Shown: positions 8,057-17,408 of the stretch, one piece after another
Layout: each line of letters starts with the position of its first letter
Position numbering within the stretch: the first letter of the stretch is position 1
NCBI RefSeq assembly: GCF_002286975.1
Contig: NZ_NSKB01000004.1
Coordinates: 434,001 to 498,000 of the forward strand
Reading direction: 5' to 3'
Source of the DNA: Halomonas salipaludis
Lineage (GTDB): Bacteria; Pseudomonadota; Gammaproteobacteria; Pseudomonadales; Halomonadaceae
Length of the DNA stretch: 64,000 bases
Made by a program: the position numbers and the translations under genes
Notes under the pieces: model-generated
Told to the model about the DNA's origin: nothing
Database searches by the model: none
Seen by the model: the letters and a program-made list of their open reading frames with translations, nothing else

Positions 8057-9352
8057 TCAGCCCACGGCGCGCCGGCCAGGCGGCGCACAGGCCTCGGCGT
8101 AGGCACCCAGGGTGCGGTCGATATGGTGGCGCACCAGCGCGCGGGCATCGGCGGTCAGCTCAGCGCGGCGGATCGCCTGATACTGCTGCGGCAGGTACTG
8201 GCTGATCAGCGTCGGCGGTATCACTGTCGCGTCGAGCGCATCGAACAGCGCCTCGACCGCAGCGGTCACCTCGGGCTGCGCCCAGTAGTAGCGACTGCGG
8301 TCGCTGAGACTGTAGCGACGGGCGAAGCGCTGCTCGTCGCCACTCCCCTCGTAGTAGGCCTGCCAGTAGCGCGGCTCGACGCGCATGGCCACCTCCAGGG
8401 TTTCGCGCAGCGGCGTCTTCCACGCCACCGCTGGCGCTTCCAGGGCAATATGGTCGAGGGCGAACAGCGCCTCGCGCAGAGCGAAGGTCAGCGCCGGCCC
8501 CACCTTGAGGATCGCGAAGTGCCCCTTCACCAGCGCGCGGTAGGCGCGCGGCGTCTGGTAATCGGTGGAGTGGGCCTCGAACACCAGGTTGGGCCAGGCG
8601 TGGATGGCGGCGCTCAGCTCAGCGGCGGCGGCCGGCACGAAGTCGATCACCTCGGTATGGCCGAACTCCACCCCAGGCTGCACCACTACCCCACGCACGC
8701 GCTGCCAGGCCTCACTCAGCCCATGGGCCGCAAACACCTGGCGATGGGTCTCGAGGGTCGCCTGCAGCTCGGCGGTACCGGTCACGGCAAGGCTGTCGAG
8801 GTGTTCCTGGGCACCGCCGGGCACCGGCACCTCGGTGCCGATCACATAGCGCAGCTGCACACGGCCCTCCCCTGCGGCCTGCTCGGCGGCCTGGGCCAGG
8901 CGCGCGGCCCGGGCCGCCACCGTGGCATCGTCGAGCGCCGGCGGGTCATCGGCGCAAGGCATGCTGGCGTCGAGATGCAGCTTGGTAAAACCGGCCGCGG
9001 CGTAGGCCGCTACCATCGCTTCGGCCTTGGCCATGGCTGCCTCGGCGGACTCGGCTTGCCACGGCGACGGCCCCAGATGGTCGCCGCCGAGGATCAGCTG
9101 CGCCTCGGGCAAGCCCCACCGTGCCGCCAGGGCCAGCACCCGGTCGCGAAAGTCGACCGGCGTCATGCCGGTATAGCCGCCCTGCTGATTGACCTGGTTG
9201 CAGGTCGCCTCGACCAGCAGCGGCGTGGCATCGGCCAGGGCTCGCTCGATGGCGGCCTCGAGCACCAGCGGGTGGGCCGAGCACACCGAGGGAATGCCGC
9301 ACATCTCGCCGCGCCGGTTGGCGGCTACGATCTCGTCGAGAGGATGAGTCAT
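8057..9352 (-). CDS. GatZ/KbaZ-family protein, likely tagatose-6-phosphate 4-epimerase
   Basis: 431 residues, the usual GatZ/KbaZ length. Conserved blocks include GIPSVCSAHPLVLEAA, ATCNQVNQQGGYTGM, LGGDHLGP and HLDASMPCADD. E. coli members were described as the non-catalytic subunit of tagatose-bisphosphate aldolase, but no KbaY/GatY partner is present here. Members encoded next to sugar kinases have been reported to epimerise tagatose 6-phosphate at C4 to fructose 6-phosphate. The start overlaps the stop of the PfkB kinase (ATGA), which supports a kinase-then-epimerase sequence. Function is inferred from family and context. Confidence 0.8.
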   Translation of the reverse strand: MTHPLDEIVAANRRGEMCGIPSVCSAHPLVLEAAIERALADATPLLVEATCNQVNQQGGYTGMTPVDFRDRVLALAARWGLPEAQLILGGDHLGPSPWQAESAEAAMAKAEAMVAAYAAAGFTKLHLDASMPCADDPPALDDATVAARAARLAQAAEQAAGEGRVQLRYVIGTEVPVPGGAQEHLDSLAVTGTAELQATLETHRQVFAAHGLSEAWQRVRGVVVQPGVEFGHTEVIDFVPAAAAELSAAIHAWPNLVFEAHSTDYQTPRAYRALVKGHFAILKVGPALTFALREALFALDHIALEAPAVAWKTPLRETLEVAMRVEPRYWQAYYEGSGDEQRFARRYSLSDRSRYYWAQPEVTAAVEALFDALDATVIPPTLISQYLPQQYQAIRRAELTADARALVRHHIDRTLGAYAEACAPPGRRAVG

Positions 9353-10302
9353 TGCGTCTCTCCCGCAGCGGCGAGCCGCTGCTCCAGGGTGGCAAGGTCG
9401 CTGCAGCCCTCCATCGGCCCCAGTACCGTCACGGCATGGGCGCCAGCGGCATTGGCCAGCCGCAACGCCTGGTGAAGCTCGCGGCCAGCGGCCAGGGCGG
9501 CGATCAGCGCACCGCCGAAGCAGTCGCCGGCGCCGGTGGGGTCGACCTCCTCCACGCTAAGGCCGGGCACCTCGATCACCTCGCTGGCGGTGTAGGCCCG
9601 GCAGCCCGCCGCGGCCCGCTTGAGCACCAGCAGCGACATGCGGTGCTCGGCCATCAACCGCGCCACGCTGGCGTCCATGTCTTCTCCCGCAACGGCCAGC
9701 CATTCAAGGTCAGCATCGCTGGGCAGGAAGATATCGCAGCCGGCGACGAGCTCGAGCAGCGCCTCGCGTACGCCGGGACGCTCGATCAGCTCGTCGCGCA
9801 CATTGGGGTCGAAGCTGATCCGCCCGCCGTTGGCCCTGACCCGCGCCACCAGCCGTCGCACGATGTCGATGGCCGCCGGCGACGACAGCGACGAGCCCAT
9901 CACGTGGCAGTAGCGGCACGCCGCCAGCCGCTCCAGCTGATCCTCGTCGAGGGTCTGCTGGCCGGCAGCGCTGTGCGCCAGGTTGAAGATGAAGCGGCGG
10001 CTGCCGTCGGCCTGGTAGCTGACGAAGGCGCTGCCGGTGGGTCGCTCGGCATCGCGCTGCACGGCGCCAACATCGATGCCGTCATCGCGCAGGCGGGCGA
10101 CGATCAGGTCGCCGAAGCCGTCGTCACCCACGCGTCCGGCATAGGCGACCCGCGCGCCCATGCGTGCCGCCTGGGAGGCGAAGATCGCCGGGGCGCCACT
10201 GGCAAAGGGGCCGTGGAAGCGACCGGCAGCGTCGAAGCGCTGGTTACGGGCCTCGGCCATGAACTCGGCGAGCAGCTCGCCGCTGGTGGTGATATCGAAC
10301 AT
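9349..10302 (-). CDS. PfkB-family carbohydrate kinase, probable tagatose kinase
   Basis: 317 residues of the ribokinase/PfkB fold. The N-terminal substrate region contains SGAPAIFASQAARMGARVAY and a GRVGDDGFG motif. The C-terminal signature DPTGAGDCFGGA carries the catalytic aspartate. It is coupled by a 4-base overlap to the GatZ-family gene and preceded by the sorbitol dehydrogenase gene with a 3-base gap. A dehydrogenase-kinase-epimerase trio suggests D-tagatose or another 2-ketohexose as substrate; fructose is the main alternative. Confidence 0.85.
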   Translation of the reverse strand: MFDITTSGELLAEFMAEARNQRFDAAGRFHGPFASGAPAIFASQAARMGARVAYAGRVGDDGFGDLIVARLRDDGIDVGAVQRDAERPTGSAFVSYQADGSRRFIFNLAHSAAGQQTLDEDQLERLAACRYCHVMGSSLSSPAAIDIVRRLVARVRANGGRISFDPNVRDELIERPGVREALLELVAGCDIFLPSDADLEWLAVAGEDMDASVARLMAEHRMSLLVLKRAAAGCRAYTASEVIEVPGLSVEEVDPTGAGDCFGGALIAALAAGRELHQALRLANAAGAHAVTVLGPMEGCSDLATLEQRLAAAGETQ

Positions 10303-10305
10303 GGC

Positions 10306-11094
10306 TCAGCTCATCCAGTTGCCGCCGTCGACGTTCAGCGTTTGGGCCACCACGTACTCGCTGTCGTCGCAGGCCAGGAACACCGCCGCGCCAATATAGT
10401 CCTCCGGGCGCCCCATGCGCCCATAGGGCACCGCCTCGCCGACCAGGCGCTTCTTCTCGCCCAGCGGCCGCCCTTCATAGCGGGCGAACAGCGCGTCGAC
10501 CTCCGCCCACATTGGCGTGTCGACCACCCCAGGGGCGATGCCGTTGACGCGAATGCCGTGCTTGATCAGATCCAGTGCGCAGGACTGGGTGAGGCTGATA
10601 ACCGCCGCCTTGGTGGCGCAATACATGCTCACCAATGCCTCGCCGCGGCGCCCGGCCTGGGACGACATATTGATGATCGCCCCACCCTGGCCGCGCGCCA
10701 CCATCGCCCTGGCCACCGCCTGCAGGGTAAAGAACAGGCCCTTGACGTTGACGTTGAACTGCTTGTCGTAGCTGGCTTCGGTCACCTCGAGTACCGGCTG
10801 CATGTCGAATAGCGCGGCGTTGTTGACCAGGATATCGATGCCGCCGAAGCGCTCGCTGACCTCCGCCACCATGGCCTCGATGGCCTGATGGTCGCAGACG
10901 TCGAGGCGCACCCCCATCAGACGTCCCGCGCTCTGGCCATCAGCATCGAGGGTCATCAGTGCCGCATCGATGGCGGCCTGATCGATATCGGCGATGACCA
11001 GCTTGGCGCCCTGGGCCAGGTAGCCCTGGGCAATGGCCAGGCCGATCCCACGGGCGCCGCCGGTAATCACCGCGACCTTGTCTTTTAGTTTCAT
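10306..11094 (-). CDS. smoS: Sorbitol (L-iditol 2-) dehydrogenase, SDR type
   Basis: SDR of 262 residues closely resembling SmoS/PolS sorbitol dehydrogenases, which oxidise D-sorbitol to D-fructose and galactitol to tagatose with NAD. It has GGARGIGLA, the acidic NAD-selecting DIDQ after the second strand, NNAALF, INMSSQAGRRGE, YCATK and the C-terminal NVDGGNWMS that typifies this subgroup. Its start overlaps the stop of the HAD phosphatase gene (ATGA). Galactitol activity would feed the neighbouring kinase and GatZ gene. Confidence 0.9.
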   Translation of the reverse strand: MKLKDKVAVITGGARGIGLAIAQGYLAQGAKLVIADIDQAAIDAALMTLDADGQSAGRLMGVRLDVCDHQAIEAMVAEVSERFGGIDILVNNAALFDMQPVLEVTEASYDKQFNVNVKGLFFTLQAVARAMVARGQGGAIINMSSQAGRRGEALVSMYCATKAAVISLTQSCALDLIKHGIRVNGIAPGVVDTPMWAEVDALFARYEGRPLGEKKRLVGEAVPYGRMGRPEDYIGAAVFLACDDSEYVVAQTLNVDGGNWMS

Positions 11095-11794
11095 TTCTTG
11101 CGTCTCCTTGAAGGAAGGCTCAGCGCGGCACCCCGCCAGTCGCTGACCAGCTCGGCCAGATGCTGCATATGCTCGATCACCCGCCAGGCGCCGGCGGCCT
11201 CCAGCCGCGCGGCCTGGCCGGCCTCGATATGACTGGCACCGATGAAGCCCACCACGGTCATGCCGGCGGCGTGGGCCGCGGTAACCCCGGCAACACTATC
11301 CTCAATCACCAGGCACTCACCGACCGCCACGCCCAGCCGCGTGGCGGCCAAGCGGTAGAGCGCCGGGTCGGGTTTGGGGTGCTCGACCTCATCGGCAGTG
11401 AAGATCGGCGCCTCGCCGAGCAGGGCATCCAGCCCGGTGCAGGCCAGCGAGGCCTCCACCCGCTGGCGGCGGCTGTTAGAGACCACCGCCTTGGGCAGCG
11501 GGATGGCGCTGATGGCCGCCGCGACACCGGGCATCGCCTGCAGCTCCTCGGCCAGCCGCGCCTCAATGGTGGTATCGACGCGCTGGGTGGCATCGGCAGG
11601 CAGCCGGTGGCGGCTCTGCAACTCGAGATGGTGCAGGATATTGGCGGTGGTCATGCCCAGCGCCTGACGCAGCACGTTCTCGGTATCCAGGTCGGGCAAC
11701 CACTCACCAAGCAGTTCGATCAGCGTCGCCTCGGCAATCGCCTCGCTGTCGACCAGTACTCCGTCGCAGTCGAAGATCAGGGTCTGCACGGCGT

Positions 11795-11798
<4 letters not shown>
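11091..11798 (-). CDS. HAD-IA phosphatase of the polyol operon
   Basis: Haloacid-dehalogenase phosphatase of 235 residues. Motif I is FDCDGVLVDSE with the nucleophilic aspartate, motif II is VVSNSRR, the lysine is in HPKPDP and motif IV is VIEDSVAGV. HADs of this kind are common members of smo/mtl operons and may dephosphorylate dead-end or toxic sugar phosphates (sorbitol-, mannitol- or xylulose-phosphates). The exact substrate is unknown. It overlaps both neighbours by four bases (ATGA), so it is part of a tightly coupled block. Confidence 0.87.
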
Positions 11799-12937
<1,139 letters not shown>

Positions 12938-12949
12938 GTGAATCGTCCT

Positions 12950-12973
12950 TTACTTGACGGCGCCGGAGGTCAG
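12950..12973 (-). pseudogene. Relic of a second permease C-terminus (LTSGAVK-stop)
   Basis: Just after the permease stop codon, 24 bases re-encode the same tail: LTSGAVK followed by TAA, against LTFGAVK and TAG in the intact gene. Six of 24 bases differ, and most differences are in third codon positions. It looks like the leftover end of a diverged permease gene, kept together with the ribosome binding region of smoK. Confidence 0.55.
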
Positions 12974-12994
12974 CCTCTCGGCATCGTCGAATAC

Positions 12995-13813
12995 CTATTT
13001 CACCGCGCCGAAGGTCAGGCCACGGACCATCTGTTTCTGAGTCAACCAACCGAAGATCAAGATCGGCGCGACCGCCATGGTCGAGGCCGCCGACAGCTTG
13101 GCCCAGAACAACCCTTCGGGACTGGAGAACGAGGCGATATAGGCGGTCAGCGGCGCTGCCCGCGAACTGGTCAGATTGAGACTCCAGAAGGCCTCGTTCC
13201 AACTCAGGATCACCGATAGCAAGCCGGTTGAGGCAATCCCCGGCAGGGTCAACGGGATCAGCAGAAAGAGAATCTCCTGATGAGTGCTCGCGCCGTCCAT
13301 GCGACCTGCCTCGAGGATGTCCTTGGGCAGATCCTTGAAGAAGGTGTAGAGCATCCAGATCACGATCGGCAGGTTCATCAGGGTGTATACGACGATCAAG
13401 CCGGTACGCGTGTCGAGCATGCCCAGGTCGCGGAAAATCAGGTAAATCGGCACCAGCACGCCCACCGGCGGCAGCATCTTGGTGGAGAGCATCCACAGCA
13501 GCGTGCCCTTGGTGCGCTTGGTGGGCAGGAAGGCCATCGAGTAGGCCGAAGGAATGCCAATCAATAGCGCCAGCAGGGTCGAACCAAAGGCAACGTAGAC
13601 ACTGTTGAGGGCAAAGTGGAAATAGTTGGCACGACTCTGGATCGCGGCATAGCTGTCCAGCGTCGGCGTGAAGAACAGGGTCGGATCGGCGATCGCCTGG
13701 GCTTCGGTCTTGAAGCCAGTGAGGAACATCCACAGGATCGGGAAGAAGATCACGAAGGTGATGCTCCAGGCCACCACGGCCAACACCAGACGCTGTGTAC
13801 GAGAGGTATTCAT
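12995..13813 (-). CDS. smoG: Polyol ABC importer permease 2 (SmoG type)
   Basis: Inner-membrane permease of a CUT1 importer, 272 residues with six predicted membrane segments. The ATPase-docking EAA loop appears as EAGRMDGASTHQEILFLLI, and the protein ends in GLTFGAVK. This C-terminal lysine tail is seen in MalG/SmoG-type subunits. AGGAG precedes the ATG. It forms the channel with the permease encoded immediately upstream; the pair should bring hexitols from the periplasmic binding protein to the cytoplasm. Confidence 0.9.
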   Translation of the reverse strand: MNTSRTQRLVLAVVAWSITFVIFFPILWMFLTGFKTEAQAIADPTLFFTPTLDSYAAIQSRANYFHFALNSVYVAFGSTLLALLIGIPSAYSMAFLPTKRTKGTLLWMLSTKMLPPVGVLVPIYLIFRDLGMLDTRTGLIVVYTLMNLPIVIWMLYTFFKDLPKDILEAGRMDGASTHQEILFLLIPLTLPGIASTGLLSVILSWNEAFWSLNLTSSRAAPLTAYIASFSSPEGLFWAKLSAASTMAVAPILIFGWLTQKQMVRGLTFGAVK

Positions 13814-13828
13814 TAGCGACTCCTAGCG

Positions 13829-14716
13829 TCAGTCTTCGAGATTCTTCGCAACCATGCGAATCAGGAAGATCGCCACGATATTGGCCAGGATGATGGCGAT
13901 GACACCACCCGCAGAGGCACCGCCGACATCGAACTCCAGCAGCGCGCGTATATAGATCAGGAAGGCCAGGTTGGTGGTAGCCAGTCCCGGTCCGCCGGAG
14001 GTGGTGACATAGATCTCGGCGAAGATGGTCAGCAGGAAGATCATCTGGATCATGATCACCACGCTGATCGCGCGCTTGAGGTGCGGCAGGGTGATGAAGA
14101 AGAACACCGCCACCGGGCCGGCGCCGTCCATACGCGCCGCCTCGACCTGGTCGTCGTCCAGCGACTGCATGGCGGTCAGCAGGATCAGCAGTGCAAACGG
14201 CAGCCACTGCCAGGCGACAATGATGATGATCGACAGCAGCGGGAAGGAGGAGAACCAGTCTATCGCCGGTAGCCCGAACAGCCCGGTGAACCAGGCCAGT
14301 ACGCCATTGACCGGATGCATCATCATGTTCTGCCAGATCAGTGCACTGACCGTGGGCATGATGAAGAACGGCGAGATCGCCAGTACCCGCGCCACGCCGC
14401 GGCCCAAGAACTCCTGCTGGTAGAGCACCGCCAGCAGGGTTCCGCCGATCACCGAGATCGCCAGCACCGAGCCGACCAGTACCAGGGTGGTGCCCATGGC
14501 CCGCCATAGCGCCGGGTCGGTGAACAGATATCGATAGTTTTCCAGGCCGGCGAACTGCTCCATGCCTGGCATCATCAGGTTGTAGCGCTGGAAGGAGAAC
14601 CATAGGGTCATGCCCAGTGGAATCAGCATCCAGATCAGCAGCAGTGTGACGGCGGGCGCCTGCAGCGACAGGCTACGCAGGCCACCGACAGTTCGCCCGG
14701 AAGCTCGAGTACGCAT
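13829..14716 (-). CDS. smoF: Polyol ABC importer permease 1 (SmoF type)
   Basis: 295-residue inner-membrane permease of the MalF/SmoF kind. A first membrane segment lies at about 18-38 and five more follow. The EAA loop is seen as EAARMDGAGPVAVFFFITL, which contacts the ATPase. The start is the ATG just after the hairpin that separates it from the binding-protein gene. Fifteen bases separate its end from the second permease. Assignment to polyols rests on the operon's dehydrogenases. Confidence 0.9.
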   Translation of the reverse strand: MRTRASGRTVGGLRSLSLQAPAVTLLLIWMLIPLGMTLWFSFQRYNLMMPGMEQFAGLENYRYLFTDPALWRAMGTTLVLVGSVLAISVIGGTLLAVLYQQEFLGRGVARVLAISPFFIMPTVSALIWQNMMMHPVNGVLAWFTGLFGLPAIDWFSSFPLLSIIIIVAWQWLPFALLILLTAMQSLDDDQVEAARMDGAGPVAVFFFITLPHLKRAISVVIMIQMIFLLTIFAEIYVTTSGGPGLATTNLAFLIYIRALLEFDVGGASAGGVIAIILANIVAIFLIRMVAKNLED

Positions 14717-14746
14717 GGTGTTACCACTCGGGATTGAGATACGAAG

Positions 14747-14770
14747 GTCGGCCGGGGAGCCCCGGCCGAC
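14747..14770 (-). promoter_or_regulatory. Strong intercistronic hairpin after the hexitol binding-protein gene
   Basis: GTCGGCCGGGG and CCCCGGCCGAC form a perfect 11-bp stem around AG (10 pairs with a GAGC loop in practice). It sits 14 bases after the binding-protein stop and 30 bases before the permease start. Such hairpins usually protect the binding-protein mRNA or attenuate the distal genes. There is no T-tract. Confidence 0.65.
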
Positions 14771-14783
14771 TCAGGACAGACGA

Positions 14784-16094
14784 TCAGTCGTAGTAGCCCG
14801 CCTGACGCATGGAGCGCTCGGCGCTGCGCTGTGCCGACTCCAAGGCCTGCTCGACCGGCATCTGCCCGGTGAGTGCCGCGGCGACCGACTGTCCGACCTG
14901 GGTGCCGATGGCCTGGAACTCGGGAATGCCGACGAACTGCACACCGGTGTACGGTGACGGTTTGAGCGTCGAGTCGGTGGGGTCGGCGTTCTGCATCGCC
15001 TCGAGCACGAAGCTGGCAAACGGTGCCGCCTCGATATAGCGCTCGTCCTCATAGGTCGAGGCACGGGTGCCCGGCGGCACGCTGGTCCAGCCTTCGGTCT
15101 CGCCGACCAGCTCGATGTACTCCTGCGATGTCGCCCAGGTCACGAACTGCTTGGCGGCATCCTGCTCTTCCGAAGAGGCCGGGATCGCCAGCGCCCAGGA
15201 CCACAGCCAGTGCGAGCCCTTCGGCGTTTCAGCCACCGGCGCCTGAGAGAAGCCGAGCACCTCGGCGACGTCAGACTCGCGCGGATCATAGATACGGCCC
15301 GCCGCCGAGGTGGCGTCGATCCACATGCCGCAGCGGCCGCTGGAGAACAGCGCCTGGTTCTCATTGAAGCCATTGGAGCTAGCCCCCGGCGGGCCATAGT
15401 TGCTCATCAGGTCGACGTAGAAGCTGATCGCTTCCTGCCACTCGGGGGAGTTGATCTCGGGGTTCCAGTCCTCATCGAACCAGCGACCGCCAAAGGTGTT
15501 GACCAGGGTCGAGACGAAGGCCATGTTCTCGCCCCAGCCCGCTTTACCGCGCAGACAGATGCCGTAGAGGCGATTGTCGGGATCGTGGATCTGCCCGGCC
15601 CACTCGTAGACCTCGTCCCAGCTCGGCTGGTCAGGCATCTCGATGCCGTGCTCCTCGAACAGGTCGGTGCGGTAGTAGAGCATCGAGCTTTCGCCGTAGA
15701 ACGGCAGCGCATGCAGGGTGCCGTCGTGGCTCAAGCCATCGCGCACCGGGCGCAGCAGGTCGTCGACCTGATACTCCTCGGGCAAGTCATCTAGCGGCAC
15801 CAACCAGCCGCGCTCGGCCCAGATCGGCGCCTCGTAAGTGCCGATGGTCATGACGTCGAACTGGCCGCCGCCGGTGGCAATGTCGGTGGTCAGACGCTGA
15901 CGCAGCACGTTCTCCTCGAGCACCACCCAGTTGAGGGTGATGCCGGGGTGAGCCTGCTCGAACTCGTCAGTCAGGCTCTGCATGATCACCATGTCATTGT
16001 TGTTGACCGTGGCGACGGTGATTTCCTGGGCGTGGGCCGCGGCCGAGACCGCCACCGCCAGGGTCGCCAACGGCAAGGCGTGGGAGAGTTTCAT
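14784..16094 (-). CDS. smoE: Polyol-binding periplasmic protein (SmoE type)
   Basis: Extracellular solute-binding protein of the CUT1 class, 436 residues. The ATG with AGGAG upstream gives a Sec signal peptide ending near AAAHAQ|EI; the frame extends 14 codons further upstream without signal-like features. Mature features include QFDVMTIGTYEAPIWAERGWLVPLDDLPE and several aromatic residues that could line a sugar pocket. As first gene of the 13-gene polyol operon it delivers sorbitol, mannitol or related polyols to the SmoFG permeases. Ligand range is inferred from the catabolic genes. Confidence 0.9.
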   Translation of the reverse strand: MKLSHALPLATLAVAVSAAAHAQEITVATVNNNDMVIMQSLTDEFEQAHPGITLNWVVLEENVLRQRLTTDIATGGGQFDVMTIGTYEAPIWAERGWLVPLDDLPEEYQVDDLLRPVRDGLSHDGTLHALPFYGESSMLYYRTDLFEEHGIEMPDQPSWDEVYEWAGQIHDPDNRLYGICLRGKAGWGENMAFVSTLVNTFGGRWFDEDWNPEINSPEWQEAISFYVDLMSNYGPPGASSNGFNENQALFSSGRCGMWIDATSAAGRIYDPRESDVAEVLGFSQAPVAETPKGSHWLWSWALAIPASSEEQDAAKQFVTWATSQEYIELVGETEGWTSVPPGTRASTYEDERYIEAAPFASFVLEAMQNADPTDSTLKPSPYTGVQFVGIPEFQAIGTQVGQSVAAALTGQMPVEQALESAQRSAERSMRQAGYYD

Positions 16095-16143
16095 GGAGTG
16101 CTCCTTGGTAACGCTTGGCATTGTTGTTCTGCTCAAGTCATTT

Positions 16144-16176
16144 TGATCAAATTGATCATTGATCGATCAAATGATC
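16144..16176. promoter_or_regulatory. Cluster of GATC-centred palindromes at the hexitol operon promoter
   Basis: Within 33 bases there are five GATC tetramers forming overlapping palindromes. TGATCAAATTGATCA (16144-16158) is perfect around one base. A second unit pairs TTGATC with GATCAA, and a third is CGATCA-AA-TGATCG. They lie 50-82 bases upstream of the smoE start. The arrangement fits a multimeric regulator; the SorC-family protein encoded at 25576-26532 is a candidate. GATC is also the Dam methylation site. Confidence 0.55.
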
Positions 16177-16199
16177 GTTCACACTTCCGAAAAAAGCAA

Positions 16200-16233
16200 A
16201 GCCGAGAGGCTTATACTTTAGGGTAAGTCGGCT
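16200..16233. other. Imperfect hairpin between the two polyol promoters
   Basis: AGCCGA pairs with TCGGCT, and inside it CTTA pairs with TAAG, leaving a 10-base loop and a 4-base asymmetric bulge. It may insulate the divergent hexitol and pentitol transcription units or be part of an operator. Evidence is only the symmetry. Confidence 0.3.
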
Positions 16234-16322
16234 AAGAGACGCCGGCCATGTGTGACTGTCCACTGGGCTTTAGCGCTCATGCGCCTAGCTCGGCAATCGA
16301 TATTAACCCGCCTCAACCCTCT

Positions 16323-16398
16323 TACTAGACATTGGTCTAGCCCTCATTGATTTGTCCTTAGCGGGGAGCTAGCCTTCAAAAATGTTGACGTTAACATT
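16323..16398 (+). promoter_or_regulatory. Pentitol promoter/operator module, copy 1
   Basis: Contains TTGATT (16347-16352), a 17-base spacer and TAGCCT (16370-16375) as -35/-10 candidates. The near-perfect palindrome AATGTTGACGTTAACATT (16381-16398) follows at the expected transcription start. The palindrome is LacI-like with a central CG. The same module recurs at 17257-17331, with box positions and spacer length conserved while the spacer sequence differs, which supports function. Confidence 0.75.
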
Positions 16399-16488
16399 TC
16401 AAAGATGCCAGCAGCGACACACAGCCTCCGACATCTGAAGAAAACGTCGAATCGCTAAATCCCAGTCGTTATTTAAGGAGAACATGTT

Positions 16489-17217
16489 ATGCCCAATGAT
16501 TTAACAGGCAAGGTGGCAGCCGTCACCGGCGCAGCATCGGGGATCGGGCTGGCCACGGTAAAAGCAATGATCTCATCAGGCGCTCGCGTCGTCCTTATAG
16601 ACCGCGATGAGGCCGCTCTGAAATCGATCTGCGAGGAGCTTGGCGATGCGGCGATTCCCCTGGTCATCGACCTGCTCGACCCACGGGCCTGTGCAACACT
16701 TCTTTCACAAACCCTGGAAAAGGCAGGACAGCTCGATATTTTCCACGCCAATGCCGGAAGCTACATCGGTGGTGACCTGCTCGACGCCGATCCAGACGCC
16801 ATCGACCGGATGGTAAGCCTGAACGTCAGCGTCGTGATGAAGAATGTCCATAACATCCTGCCGCACATGATCGAGCGCGGAACCGGCGACATCATTGTGA
16901 CGAGCTCGGTGGCCGGACATTTCCCCGTCCCTTGGGAGCCTGTCTACGCCTCCTCCAAATGGGCCATGACCAGCTTCGTCCAGACAGTACGCCGCCAGGT
17001 ATTTAAACATGGCATCCGCGTCGCGTCGGTCTCGCCCGGCCCGGTCAACAGCGCCTTGCTTGCCGACTGGCCAGAGGAAAACCTCCGCAAGGCTAAGGAG
17101 TCCGGCAGCATCATCGAACCTACGGACGTGTCCGATGCGATCATGTATATCCTGACTCGCCCTCGCAATGTCACGATTCGCGATATGGTCGTCCTGCCCA
17201 GCAATTTCGATATGTAA
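16489..17217 (+). CDS. rbtD: Ribitol 2-dehydrogenase
   Basis: NAD-dependent SDR of 242 residues oxidising ribitol to D-ribulose. It closely matches enteric RbtD: GKVAAVTGAASGIGLA, the NAD-type acidic loop VVLIDRD, IFHANAGSYIGGDLLD, WEPVYASSKWA with Tyr-Lys, and a C-terminal NVTIRDMVVLP like the RbtD tail. The Ser of the catalytic triad lies in VTSSVAGH. AAGGAG is eight bases before the ATG. It has its own promoter/operator copy and precedes the pentitol importer operon. Its codon choice looks less GC-biased than the flanking genes. Confidence 0.9.
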   Translation: MPNDLTGKVAAVTGAASGIGLATVKAMISSGARVVLIDRDEAALKSICEELGDAAIPLVIDLLDPRACATLLSQTLEKAGQLDIFHANAGSYIGGDLLDADPDAIDRMVSLNVSVVMKNVHNILPHMIERGTGDIIVTSSVAGHFPVPWEPVYASSKWAMTSFVQTVRRQVFKHGIRVASVSPGPVNSALLADWPEENLRKAKESGSIIEPTDVSDAIMYILTRPRNVTIRDMVVLPSNFDM

Positions 17218-17256
17218 GTCGTAGGGAGAAGGAACGTTGGCAAAAACAGAAAGAGT

Positions 17257-17331
17257 AACTAGACATTGGTCGCAGTTCTATTGATTTGTCACTCGGAGCC
17301 TTCTAGCCTTCAAAATGTTGACGTTAACATT
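17257..17331 (+). promoter_or_regulatory. Pentitol promoter/operator module, copy 2
   Basis: Second copy of the module upstream of rbtD. It has ACTAGACATTGGTC at its left end, TTGATT (17281-17286), a 17-base spacer, TAGCCT (17304-17309), then CTTCAAA-type sequence and the identical palindrome AATGTTGACGTTAACATT (17314-17331). It drives the importer-kinase-SDR-transaldolase operon. The LacI-family protein encoded at 24383-25393 is the obvious candidate to bind both copies. Confidence 0.75.
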
Positions 17332-17408
17332 AATGGCAATGTCAATATCAATCAACGCTAAAACCGGTAAACGCTAAAACCGGACAAGAACAAAGCCTGG
17401 AGCCAACC

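Larger units (their letters stand above)
16095..16488. other. Divergent regulatory region between hexitol and pentitol loci
   Basis: This 394-base region holds the smoE promoter side with its GATC palindromes (16144-16176), an imperfect hairpin (16200-16233), and the promoter/operator module of the ribitol dehydrogenase (16323-16398). The stretch 16234-16322 shows no gene and no further symmetric site. Confidence 0.7.
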
